A DNA stretch of 64,000 bases from Amarobacillus sp046328225 (GTDB taxonomy: Bacteria; Chloroflexota; Dehalococcoidia; Tepidiformales; Tepidiformaceae). The stretch spans positions 176,074 to 240,073 of the forward strand of contig JAXLWZ010000003.1 of the NCBI GenBank assembly GCA_046328225.1. Direction: 5' to 3'. Under the pieces are notes generated by a model. That model had not been told where the DNA came from and made no database searches. It saw only the letters and a program-made list of their open reading frames with translations. Position numbers and translations under genes: made by a program. Position 1 is the first letter of the stretch; every line of letters starts with the position of its first letter. This document shows positions 16,622 to 24,234 of this stretch, in pieces.

Positions 16622-17350
16622 TCAGTTCGCCTTGTCGGTGGCGAAGTAGCCGGGGGCGTCGTCGATCGTGGCGTCGGCGGCGGCGAGCAGGGTCGCGGCG
16701 GATGTGTAGGCTTCGCCGAGCTTCTTGAAGGTGGCGGGAGCATCCCCGGAGAGGTAGGCCGTATCGAGCGCGGCGGCGCAGGCGAGCCCCCACGGCGAAC
16801 TGGCACCGCCCTGGCGGCCGAGGATGCCGGTGGTGCAGATGACGCGGATTTCGCCCTGGAGGCCCTGGACGGCGGACTGGCCCGCGCCGGGCGCGCCTTT
16901 GATGTAGAGCGCGAGACTCGCCTGGGCTTCGAACACCTTGACGGCGAACTGCTGCATGGCCGTGACCGAGCCGTCGTTGCTGCAGGCGAGCGCGCCAAGC
17001 GGTGGGCTCGCGGCACGGTCGGCGCCGGCGGCGGCAGCGGCCTTCTTGCACACTTCGGTCCAGCCGGCCTGGGTGTGCGCGGTCGCGAGGAAGGCGCGGA
17101 CGGCGCTCCAGCGGGCGACGTCGTAGGGGTCTGCGGCTTCGGCGGGGAAGAAGGTGGCGAGGTCGGTCTCGGGGGGCGCGGCCGCGGCGGGCGTGCCGAT
17201 GGCGGTGATGTAGGCGGGCTGCGACGCCACGGGCGCGACCATCGGGCCGACGATGGGGAGGCCGCCGAGGGATGCCTCGTGGTCGGCGCCGTAGCAGCGC
17301 GCGGTCGAAAGCAGGACGAACCCGAGCAGGAGGGTCAGGTATTTCCCCAC
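16622..17350 (-). CDS. Secreted Ala-rich protein of unknown function
   Basis: 242 residues. N-terminal signal peptide MGKYLTLLLGFVLLSTARCYG with probable cleavage after YGA. The mature protein is Ala-rich with five spaced Cys (VCKKAA, LACSND, VICTTG, LACAAA) suggesting disulfides outside the membrane. No domain recognised. Its 3' end faces the lipoprotein gene 16003-16617. Confidence 0.65.
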   Translation of the reverse strand: MGKYLTLLLGFVLLSTARCYGADHEASLGGLPIVGPMVAPVASQPAYITAIGTPAAAAPPETDLATFFPAEAADPYDVARWSAVRAFLATAHTQAGWTEVCKKAAAAAGADRAASPPLGALACSNDGSVTAMQQFAVKVFEAQASLALYIKGAPGAGQSAVQGLQGEIRVICTTGILGRQGGASSPWGLACAAALDTAYLSGDAPATFKKLGEAYTSAATLLAAADATIDDAPGYFATDKAN

Positions 17351-17477
17351 AATCGATCATCGGGACGGGGGCGGCGGCGGCGCAGGGATGGGTAGACGGT
17401 TGCAACGGAGGGCTGTCCGCCTAAGAGCCCGGGGTGAGCGAGGGCGGCCTACGGTGGGGAGTGGAAAGGAGGGGGCG

Positions 17478-17565
17478 ATGAATTCACGACGTTTCATCGA
17501 GATCTCCGTGCTCGGGGCGCTTCTCCTGGGGATGGCGATCGCGGAGACCGCCTCGGCGTGGCCGG
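17478..17565 (+). other. Signal-peptide-like leader out of frame with the PRC-barrel gene
   Basis: ATG at 17478 with a strong AGGAGG (17468-17473) encodes MNSRRFIEISVLGALLLG then MAIAETASAW, a textbook Sec signal peptide. Its frame runs on to 18188 but beyond ~17580 it has the composition of a shadow of the PRC-barrel frame. Either a frameshift joins the two, or this is a decayed gene start. Confidence 0.45.
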
Positions 17566-17907
17566 ATGACTTCGGCGGCGCATCACCGAACGGAGGCGCC
17601 GGTGCCGGAGCCGCGATTCTATGCAGTGGACCGCGAGGGCCAGTACGTGGGCGAAGTCGCGCATGTGGTGGCCGAGCGGGGGGAGCGCCGGGCGAGCGGG
17701 CTGGTGCTCCAGAAGAACGGGAACGAGATGGTGCTGCCGCTTTCGGCGGTGCATTCGGCCGAGGGCGCGCGCATCGTGCTGCGCGGCGAAGCGGGCCAGT
17801 ACCGCGAGCTGCCGCCGTTCTATCACGCGGGGTACCGCGTCATCGACGAGGAGCTGGAGGCGTCGATGGAGATCGACGAGGACTTCCAGATCGGGGCGGA
17901 GGAGTAG
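17566..17907 (+). CDS. PRC-barrel-like protein
   Basis: 113 residues. EPRFYAVDREGQYVGEVAHV and the following strands, ending in an acidic tail (EASMEIDEDFQIGAEE), resemble PRC-barrel/DUF2171-type proteins that bind RNA or membranes; the assignment is tentative. The ATG at 17566 overlaps another frame (17478) that has the better ribosome-binding site and a signal peptide, so the true N-terminus is uncertain. Confidence 0.6.
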   Translation: MTSAAHHRTEAPVPEPRFYAVDREGQYVGEVAHVVAERGERRASGLVLQKNGNEMVLPLSAVHSAEGARIVLRGEAGQYRELPPFYHAGYRVIDEELEASMEIDEDFQIGAEE

Positions 17908-17928
17908 GCCGCGGCTGCGGCCGCGGCC

Positions 17929-17956
17929 AGTTGTCAGTTCCCGGTTCCCAGTTCCC
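17929..17956 (+). repeat. 7-bp repeat array (AGTTCCC type)
   Basis: AGTTGTC, AGTTCCC, GGTTCCC, AGTTCCC followed by GGGGAACGGCCCC, similar to the GGGGATCGGCCC block beside the 5.9-6.2 kb arrays. Confidence 0.8.
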
Positions 17957-17965
17957 GGGGAACGG

Positions 17966-17983
17966 CCCCGTTTCGGGACGGGG
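17966..17983. terminator. Short hairpin between convergent genes
   Basis: 6-bp stem CCCCGT/ACGGGG with a 6-base loop between the PRC-barrel gene and the convergent peptidase gene; no T-run on the plus side, so only a weak candidate. Confidence 0.35.
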
Positions 17984-17984
17984 G

Positions 17985-19376
17985 TTAGTCCTCGTGGGGG
18001 GTGTTGGCGGCGGCGCGCTTGCGGTTGTTCTGCAGGACCATCGAGATGAGGAAGGCCATGACGGCGAGGAGGGCGAAGAGCACCGCGGCGCCGAAGATGC
18101 CGACCGTCGCGACATCGACCGAGCTCCCGTCGTTCGCGCTTTGGGCGGGGGCGCGGGTGGGTGCGGTGGTGGGCTGGCTGCCGGATGAGCGGGACGTGGG
18201 CGCCGTGGTGGGCTGAGTCTGCGCGCGCTGGGTGGGGACGGTGGTGGGGGCGGTGCCGGCCGCGCCGGCGGAGGCAAGGAACTCCTGTTCGAAGCCGGTC
18301 ATGTCAAAGCCGTAGGTGGCTTTGAGGGCGTCCTCGAAGCGGTTGCCTTTGCGCATCTGGGCGAAGAGCTCGGCGTACTTCGCGGGGCCGCCCTTGTCGA
18401 TGAGGAACTTCACCATCATGTAGGACTGGCCATAGAACACCTGCACGGTGTTCGCCTTGTCCTGGGCGAGGTTGATCTGGGAGAAGGGGATGAGGCGGTT
18501 CGCACGCGCGGCGGCGGCGGCGGCGGCGCCCTGATCGCCCGGGGACGTCTGGCCGTACATGGCGGTGCCTTCATCGAGCCAGGACGGCGGCTTGTAGAGC
18601 GCGCCTTCGAGGTCGGGCGAGCCGGCGGCCTGCGTGAGGATGTGGGTCAGTTCGTGGCGCAGGGTGTCGGTGACATCGGGGGAGCCGCAGGTGACGTTAA
18701 TCAGGTGGATGACATCGACGGCGACTTTCGTGCCGCAGTTCGTGACGCTCTGGTCGTGGGTGGTGGCGCCGCCGGCGCGCGCGGTCTCGAGGTCCTTTTC
18801 GGCGCTGAACAAGATGGCGTTCACGGGCTTCTGGCGGAGGGCGGTGCCGAGGACGCCGGTGGCCATCTTCTGGAGGGTCTCGTCGCCGGCTTTGAGGTAG
18901 GACTGGGCTATGGCTTCGCGGCTGCCCTGGTACCAGACGACGAAGGATTCGTTCGAGACGGACTTCCAATCGCCCGGAGGGAGATAGGTGAAGGCGGTCT
19001 CGGCGCTTTCCGTGGTCTGGCCGTCGGCGGTTTGGACGCGCCAGAAGTAGCGGATGCCGGAGCCGACGGGGATGTAGCTGTTCCCGGTATTCGTCGGCAG
19101 GACGACGGTGACGGTCATGTTCTTGCCGGGCGTGATGGGGTCGGCGGTGCGCCCGGATCCGCGGGAGGCGCGCCCGGTGACCTGGAAGCTGAGGGTGGCA
19201 TCGGTGATATCGACGGGCGAGCTGAGGGTGACCTTGAAGGTGAGCTGCTTCGGGTACTGGGAGTTATCGACGGACTGGCCTTCGAAGGTGGGAGCAGCAT
19301 GGGCCGCGGTGCCGGCGCCGAGGAGGGCGAACAGGACGGCGGCGAAGGCTCCGAGGAGCGAGGCGCGGCGAATCAC
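17985..19376 (-). CDS. Membrane-anchored peptidase MA-like zinc protease
   Basis: 463 residues: signal peptide (LLGAFAAVLFALLGAGTAAHA), an N-terminal beta-sandwich (~30-130), a gluzincin domain with HELTH at 241-245 and PPSWLDEGTAMYG about 30 residues later (third ligand Glu), a Thr/Pro/Gln-rich linker and one C-terminal helix (VGIFGAAVLFALLAVMAFL) with a short basic tail. This is the layout of a surface protease held by a C-terminal anchor. The GTG start overlaps the prfB stop by 4 bp, an unusual pairing of an exported protease with a translation factor. Confidence 0.8.
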   Translation of the reverse strand: MIRRASLLGAFAAVLFALLGAGTAAHAAPTFEGQSVDNSQYPKQLTFKVTLSSPVDITDATLSFQVTGRASRGSGRTADPITPGKNMTVTVVLPTNTGNSYIPVGSGIRYFWRVQTADGQTTESAETAFTYLPPGDWKSVSNESFVVWYQGSREAIAQSYLKAGDETLQKMATGVLGTALRQKPVNAILFSAEKDLETARAGGATTHDQSVTNCGTKVAVDVIHLINVTCGSPDVTDTLRHELTHILTQAAGSPDLEGALYKPPSWLDEGTAMYGQTSPGDQGAAAAAAARANRLIPFSQINLAQDKANTVQVFYGQSYMMVKFLIDKGGPAKYAELFAQMRKGNRFEDALKATYGFDMTGFEQEFLASAGAAGTAPTTVPTQRAQTQPTTAPTSRSSGSQPTTAPTRAPAQSANDGSSVDVATVGIFGAAVLFALLAVMAFLISMVLQNNRKRAAANTPHED

Positions 19377-20477
19377 GAGTCCTCGCCGACCCGGGACTTC
19401 AGATAGGCTTCGATGAAGGCGTCGATTTCCCCATCCAGCACGGCGGTGGTGTCGCTCGTTTCGTAGTCGGTCCGCAGATCCTTGACCATCTTATAGGGGT
19501 GCAGAACGTAGTTGCGGATCTGGCTGCCGAAGGAGACATCGACGTGCTTGCCCTTTAACCGCGCCTTTTCCTCCTCCTGGCGGTTCATTTCGATCTCGAG
19601 GAGGCGGGACTCGAGGACGCGCATGGCGACTTCGCGGTTCTGGGTCTGCGAGCGTTCGTTCTGGCAGGTGACGATGATGCCGGTGGGGATGTGGAGGAGT
19701 CGGACGGCGGTGGAGTTCTTCTGCACGTTCTGGCCGCCGGCGCCGCTGGAGCGGAAGTAGTCGATGCGGAGGTCGGCTGGGTTGATGTCGATCTCGCTGG
19801 AGTTCTCGACGGCGGGGATGACTTCGACCTTGGCGAAGCTCGTCTGGCGGGTGGCGGCGGAGTTGAAGGGCGACTGGCGGACGAGGCGGTGGACGCCGCG
19901 TTCGCTCTGGAGGTAGCCGAAGGCGTAGGGGCCGGTGATCTCGATGGTGGCGCTCTTGATGCCGGCTTCCTCGCCCTCCATGAGGTCGACGATTTCGGCC
20001 TTGAACTTGCGGCGTTCGGCCCAGCGGAGGTACATGCGCAGGAGCATCTCGGCGAAGTCCTGGGCATCGGTGCCGCCGGCGCCGGCGTGGACGGCGAGGA
20101 TGGCGGGCCGGGGGTCGTATTCGCCGGAGAGCTGGAGCTGGAACTCCTGGGTCTCGAGGTCTTTTTCGATGGCGGCCAGGTCGTCGATGGCGGCGGCGCC
20201 GGTGGCCTCGTCACCTTCTTCGATGGCGAGTTCGAGGAGTTCGGCGGTATCGCGGGCGCGGGCTTCGAGGCCGCGCCAGGTCTCGACCTTGCCGCGCACG
20301 GAGGCGAGCTCCTGCATGGTCTTGCGGGCGCCTTCGGCATCGTCCCAAAAGGAAGGTTCGCTCGATTGAGCCTCGAGCCGGGCTACCGTTGCCTCATCGT
20401 TGGCGAGGTCAAAGGCGCACCAGGGTATCGGAGATGCGCCGGGAGAGGGCACGAGCGCGGGCGAGTTCTTCCTGCAT
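19373..20477 (-). CDS. prfB: Peptide chain release factor 2 with programmed +1 frameshift
   Basis: RF2 releases peptides at UGA and UAA. It is encoded in two frames: ATG 20477 starts MQEELARARALSRRISDTLV-RL, ending at CTT TGA C (20414-20408); a +1 shift after CTT continues with DLANDEATVARLEAQ and runs to 19373, giving about 367 residues, normal for RF2. The main part has the SPF stop-recognition motif (RQSPFNSA) and the GGQ catalytic motif (GAGGQNVQKN). As in E. coli, the in-frame UGA lets RF2 control its own synthesis. The Shine-Dalgarno-like stimulator upstream of the slip is weak here (GGTG). The start lacks a ribosome-binding site but has TACGCT 7 bp upstream. Confidence 0.95.
20408..20414 (-). 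promoter_or_regulatory. RF2 +1 frameshift site CTTTGAC
   Basis: The slip codon CTT, in-frame stop TGA and following C match the canonical bacterial RF2 recoding site. Upstream frame ends here after 22 codons; the downstream +1 frame aligns with conserved RF2. Confidence 0.92.
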
Positions 20478-20484
20478 GGTTTCG

Positions 20485-20490
20485 AGCGTA
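20485..20490 (-). promoter_or_regulatory. -10-like box of a probable leaderless promoter for prfB
   Basis: TACGCT on the minus strand, 7 bp before the prfB ATG; no Shine-Dalgarno in between. Confidence 0.4.
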
Positions 20491-20549
20491 GCGGGGGGCG
20501 CGGTAAGGCGTAAGCGCGGAGGGTGGGCGTGCCGGGCGAACCGGCCCTT

Positions 20550-20698
20550 TACGCGAACATGCGAGGATCCAGCACGGTTGGCCGTCGGCTGTCGGCTGTC
20601 GGCTGTTGGCCTACGCGAACATGCGAGGATGCGGCACCTATGGGGGTGCCGGCGCCATGGATAGCTGTCGGCCGTCGGCTTTCGGCCATCGGCTGTCG
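20550..20698 (+). repeat. Composite repeat: 19-bp direct repeat plus two GGCYGTC heptad arrays
   Basis: TACGCGAACATGCGAGGAT occurs at 20550-20568 and 20612-20630. Between them lie heptads GGCCGTC, GGCTGTC, GGCTGTC, GGCTGTT (20580-20607), and after them AGCTGTC, GGCCGTC, GGCTTTC, GGCCATC, GGCTGTC (20663-20697). A hairpin GGCACC/GGTGCC sits at 20633-20650. This fills most of the ~270-bp gap between prfB and the next gene. Confidence 0.8.
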
Positions 20699-20752
20699 GC
20701 GTGCCACATGCGGACCGGTGTTCCCGGAGAGCGAGGAAGGAAGCGAGGGGCG

Positions 20753-21139
20753 ATGGCGGGCAGGGGACGTGGGTTCGCGAAGGAGCGGCACGCGCGGCTG
20801 AAGGCCGGGGTAACGGTGCTCGCCGTGGCGGGCTTCGCGGCGGGGTGGGCGGGTTTCGCGGCGAACCATGAGGGTGAGCCCGCGACCGCGACTGCGACTG
20901 CGACGGGCACGGTTTCAGGTTCGGCGACGGCGACGAGCACGCCATCTGCCTCGCGCACGGTGACACCGACTGCGACCGCGGCGGCGAACGACACGCCTCG
21001 CACGGGCGGGCCGCTGCCGACGGTCATCCCGGCGGCGTCCGCGACGCCGGGGGCGCTACCAACCACCGCGGCGGCGGATGACACGCCGAAGCCGGCGGTC
21101 GCGACGCCGACGCGCGCACGGCGCTCGCGGGGGTCGTGA
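20753..21139 (+). CDS. Thr/Ala-rich single-helix membrane protein
   Basis: 128 residues: basic N-terminus, one helix (AGVTVLAVAGFAAGWAGFAA), then a long low-complexity exterior of Thr, Ala, Pro and Ser and a basic C-terminus. ATG chosen with GAGGGGCG upstream. Its stop is 1 bp before the ferric-reductase-like gene, so both are probably one operon; it may be an accessory or tether for that protein. Low complexity prevents family assignment. Confidence 0.6.
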   Translation: MAGRGRGFAKERHARLKAGVTVLAVAGFAAGWAGFAANHEGEPATATATATGTVSGSATATSTPSASRTVTPTATAAANDTPRTGGPLPTVIPAASATPGALPTTAAADDTPKPAVATPTRARRSRGS

Positions 21140-21140
21140 C

Positions 21141-21767
21141 GTGAGCTGGAAGCTGGCGCTCGGCGTGGGGGTCGCGCTCGTGCTCATGACGGCGATCGGG
21201 CGGGTGGTCGAGGACCCGGAGACGGGCACGGCGACGTGGGATGCCTCGCGGGCCGCGGGGTTCGCGGGATACTCCCTCGCGTGGCTGAGCGTGATGGGCG
21301 GGATGCTCCTGCACCTGCGGGTGCGGGTACGCGGGCTGGCGCTGACCTGGTTCTTGGAAGCGCACCGGATGCTGTCGGCGCTCGCGCTGGCATTCGTGGC
21401 GGCGCATATCGCGGGGCTGCTGATGGACCCGGTGGTGCACTTCGGGCCCGTGCATGTGGTGGTGCCGTTCACGAGCGAGTACCGGCCGTGGCAGACGGGG
21501 CTCGGGACGGCCGCGGCCTGGCTGATGATCGCGGTGCTGACGACGACGGCGCTGGCCGGGCGGATGAGCTACAGCCGGTGGCGCGCCTGGCACCTCCTTG
21601 CCTTCCCGGCGTGGGCGCTCGCGCTCGTGCACGGGCTGGCGGCGGGCACCGATAGCGGCGCGACGGCGGCGGTGACCGTGTACGCGGCAACGGCGGCGGC
21701 GGTGGCGGCGCTGGGTGCGGTGCGCGTCGCGGGCCGGGGATGGGTTTCGGCGGGCGAGGCGATGTAG
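21141..21767 (+). CDS. Ferric-reductase-like transmembrane heme protein
   Basis: 208 residues, GTG start 1 bp after the preceding stop. About six helices with regularly placed histidines suited to bind two b-hemes across the membrane: GGMLLHLRV, EAHRMLSA, AAHIAGLL, RAWHLLAF, LVHGLAAG. This resembles the FRE/YedZ family that passes electrons across the membrane. No FAD/NAD domain is fused and no MsrP-like partner is adjacent. Confidence 0.7.
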   Translation: MSWKLALGVGVALVLMTAIGRVVEDPETGTATWDASRAAGFAGYSLAWLSVMGGMLLHLRVRVRGLALTWFLEAHRMLSALALAFVAAHIAGLLMDPVVHFGPVHVVVPFTSEYRPWQTGLGTAAAWLMIAVLTTTALAGRMSYSRWRAWHLLAFPAWALALVHGLAAGTDSGATAAVTVYAATAAAVAALGAVRVAGRGWVSAGEAM

Positions 21768-21770
21768 GGA

Positions 21771-21795
21771 AGTGCTGAGTGGTGAGTGCTGAGTA
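21771..21795 (+). repeat. 7-bp repeat array (AGTGCTG type), left half
   Basis: AGTGCTG, AGTGGTG, AGTGCTG, AGTA; interrupted at TA 21794-21795 by the IS630-family element. The right half continues at 23001. Confidence 0.85.
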
Positions 21796-22998
21796 GCGCC
21801 GCACGGGAATGGATGGCGGAATTGCTGAGGGGGTGATCGAAAGGGCATACTTGGGGCCGGTGGCGTTGGAGGTCTCATGCGCCGCGGCCGGCCCCTTGGT
21901 TTCAACGTTTGCCTTACCCACGAGGAGCGGGCGCTCCTTCGGCAGCAGAGCCGCCAGTACACCCTGCCCGTCGGCGAATGGAGGAGGACGATGGCCATCC
22001 TCTACCTCGATATGAAGCTCAGCGAGAAGGAGACGGCCGAGCGCTGTGGCCTCGGCGTCCGGATCGTGCGCAAGTGGGCGCGACGCCACCGAGTTCGGCA
22101 TCGCGGGCCTCAAGGATGCCCCCGGGCGCGGCCGCAAGCCGGTCTTTTCCCCTGAGGTTGCCGTCGAGATCGTGAAAATCGCCTGCGAACTGCCGGCCGA
22201 GCGCGATGCTCCGCTGTCGCAGTGGGACTGCACCTGAGATCGCTCGCCAGCTGCAGGATGATGGCATCGTCAAACAGATCTCGCGCGAGACGGTGCGACG
22301 CGTGCTCGCCCGCCACAGCCTGCGGCCCCTGCGCGTCCAGGCCTGGCTCTCACCGAAAGTCCCGCGCGACCAGCAGTACCGCCAGCAGGTGGCCGACATC
22401 CTCGCGCTCTACACCGGGCCGCTCGCCGCCGATGAACGGGTGCTGTGCGTGGATGAGAAGACGAGTCTCCAGCCCCGGCCGCGGACGGCGCCGACGCATC
22501 CCGCAGCCCCGGGAAGGCCCGTCCGCATGGAGCACGAATACGGCCGGCGAGGGGCGCTGAACCTCTTCGCCGCCTTCGATACCCGCTGTGGGCAGGTGCT
22601 CGCGCGCACGGCGTCGCGCAAGCGCGCGTCCGAGTTCGTCGGCTTCCTCGAATACCTCGATGCCAGCCTGGACCCTTCGCTCACCATCCATCTCGTGCTC
22701 GACAACCTGCGCGTGCACAAGGGCAAGCTGGCGACGGCATGGTTCCGGGAGCATCCCCGCTTCGTGCCGCACTTCCGCCGGTGCATTGCTCCCGGCTGAA
22801 CCAGGTCGAGCAGTGGTTTGGCATCCTCCAGCGCAAGCTGCTGGCGCGTCCCAACCATCCTGTGCCGCCGCGCTTGCCGACACCATCGAGGGCTTCGTCG
22901 AACGCTGGAACAAAGCGGCTCATCCCTTCAATTGGACGAGCCGCTCCCTCTGCCGCGTCATGGCCGCGCCAATTCCGACACCCGTTTAGGTGGAGGAC
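21796..22998 (+). mobile_element. IS630-family insertion sequence, inactive
   Basis: 1203-bp element bounded by a duplicated TA (21794-21795 and 22999-23000), the IS630/Tc1 target. Imperfect terminal inverted repeats of about 29 bp (19 matches) start GCGCCGCAC on the left and GTCCTCCAC on the right and end in an identical 8-bp block CGGAATTG. It contains one broken transposase gene and sits inside an AGTGCTG heptad array, showing the array predates the insertion. Confidence 0.88.
21877..22989 (+). pseudogene. IS630-family DDE transposase, frameshifted
   Basis: Coding similarity runs across three frames: an N-terminal helix-turn-helix (LSEKETAERCGLGVRIVRKW), a linker (GLKDAPGRGRKPVFSPE), the core with VDEKT (first Asp) and LVLDN (second Asp), then RLNQVEQWFGIL (catalytic Glu) and the tail DTIEGFVERWN. 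At least four frame changes (near 22080, 22215, 22790 and 22860) break it, so no active transposase can be made. Confidence 0.88.
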
Positions 22999-23000
22999 TA

Positions 23001-23027
23001 CTGAGTGCTGAGTCGGCAACCCCCGGG
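23001..23027 (+). repeat. 7-bp repeat array (AGTGCTG type), right half, plus GGCAACCCCCGGGG block
   Basis: CTG (completing AGTACTG across the insertion), AGTGCTG, AGTCGGC, then GGCAACCCCCGGGG, the same block that follows arrays at 56680 and 62276. Confidence 0.8.
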
Positions 23028-23091
23028 GAGCGAGACGCCCCGCGGGGTGGGCCACCCGCGTTCGCGACAGAGGATGTCGCGCGGGCGGGCC

Positions 23092-23097
23092 TAGAAT
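23092..23097 (+). promoter_or_regulatory. -10-like box of a probable leaderless promoter for rmuC
   Basis: TAGAAT, 7 bp before GTG 23105. It overlaps the alternative ATG at 23096, which favours the GTG as the real start. Confidence 0.5.
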
Positions 23098-23104
23098 GCG
23101 TGCC

Positions 23105-24163
23105 GTGGACGTGATAGCGGTGGGACTGGTGATTGGCGGCGCGCTGGTGGTGGCGGCGCTGCTGCTTTCGCGGCGGCAGGCGCTGGGCGGCGATGTTGCT
23201 GGGCCGCTGGCGGAGGTGGCTCAGGCGATGCGCGACCTTCGCGGCGATACGGCCGTGCTGGGCGAACGCATCTCGGCGGTGCAGGCGCGCGTGGGGGCGA
23301 TCGAGCAGCGGCAGGAGCTGCTCGGGCAGGGGCTCGCGCGGACGGGCACGCTCGCGGAGGGGCTGCGAACCACGGCCGAGGGCATTCGCTCGGACCTGGC
23401 GCAGGCGCGCGAGGGGCTCACGGCGCTCCAGGCGCGGGCATCGTCGCGCGAGGGGCTGGAGCAGCAGACGGCGGATTCGATCCGGCGGCTGGAGCAGGTC
23501 ATCGCGGGGACGGCGGCGAAAGGCGCGGCGGGCGAGAACCTGGTCGACCTGGTGTTTTCGCGGCTGCCGGCGGAGTGGCAACTGCGAGGCTTTCGCGTCG
23601 GAAACCGGACGGTGGAGTTCGCGCTGCGGCTGCCGAACGGGCTCGCGCTGCCCATCGACAGCAAGTGGCCGGCGACGGCGCTGCTCGAGGAGTTCATCGC
23701 TGCCGCGCCGGAGGACCAGGGCCGGATCAAGGGGCGAATCGAGGAGGCGGTGCGCGAGAAGGCGCGCGAGGTGACGAAGTACCTGGACCCCGAGCTCACC
23801 ATCAACTTCGGCGTGGCGGTCGTGCCCGACGCGGTGTACGACCTCTGCGCGGGGGTGCAGGGGGAGTGCGCGCGCATGAACGTGGCGCTCGTGGGCTACA
23901 GCATGTTCGTGCCGTACCTGCTGCTGGTGTTTCAGACGGTGTTGCGAACGTCGCGGGATATCGACCTGGAGAAGCTGGCGGCGGCGCTCGCCTCGGCGGA
24001 GCAGGCGCTGCGGGCGATCGCGGAGGAGGTGGAGGGGCGCCTTTCGCGCACGGTGGTGATGCTGGGGAATTCGCGCGATGAGCTGCGGGTGCAGGCTTCG
24101 CGAGCGAGCGGGCAGCTGGCGGCGGTGACGTCGCGGGTCGAGGGCGACGGCCGGGCCAAATAG
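23105..24163 (+). CDS. rmuC: RmuC-family DNA recombination protein
   Basis: About 352 residues. One N-terminal membrane helix (VIAVGLVIGGALVVAALLL), a long coiled-coil (~25-140, e.g. GERISAVQARVGAIEQRQ), then the RmuC nuclease-like domain (GENLVDLVFSRLP, LPIDSKWPATALL, YDLCAGVQGECARMNVALVG). Family members limit sequence inversions between short inverted repeats. GTG 23105 is preferred to ATG 23096 because a TAGAAT box spans the latter; both keep the frame. Convergent with the DUF1501 gene. Confidence 0.88.
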   Translation: MDVIAVGLVIGGALVVAALLLSRRQALGGDVAGPLAEVAQAMRDLRGDTAVLGERISAVQARVGAIEQRQELLGQGLARTGTLAEGLRTTAEGIRSDLAQAREGLTALQARASSREGLEQQTADSIRRLEQVIAGTAAKGAAGENLVDLVFSRLPAEWQLRGFRVGNRTVEFALRLPNGLALPIDSKWPATALLEEFIAAAPEDQGRIKGRIEEAVREKAREVTKYLDPELTINFGVAVVPDAVYDLCAGVQGECARMNVALVGYSMFVPYLLLVFQTVLRTSRDIDLEKLAAALASAEQALRAIAEEVEGRLSRTVVMLGNSRDELRVQASRASGQLAAVTSRVEGDGRAK

Positions 24164-24183
24164 CGATGGCTGGTGACGCGAAG

Positions 24184-24212
24184 CCGCCCCGGGACGTGTG
24201 TCGCCGGGGCGG
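24184..24212. terminator. Hairpin between convergent rmuC and DUF1501 genes
   Basis: Perfect 9-bp stem CCGCCCCGG/CCGGGGCGG with an 11-base loop, 20 bp past the rmuC stop and 22 bp past the DUF1501 stop; it can serve both strands. Confidence 0.6.
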
Positions 24213-24234
24213 ATTTGGCGTGTTTGCGAGCGGG

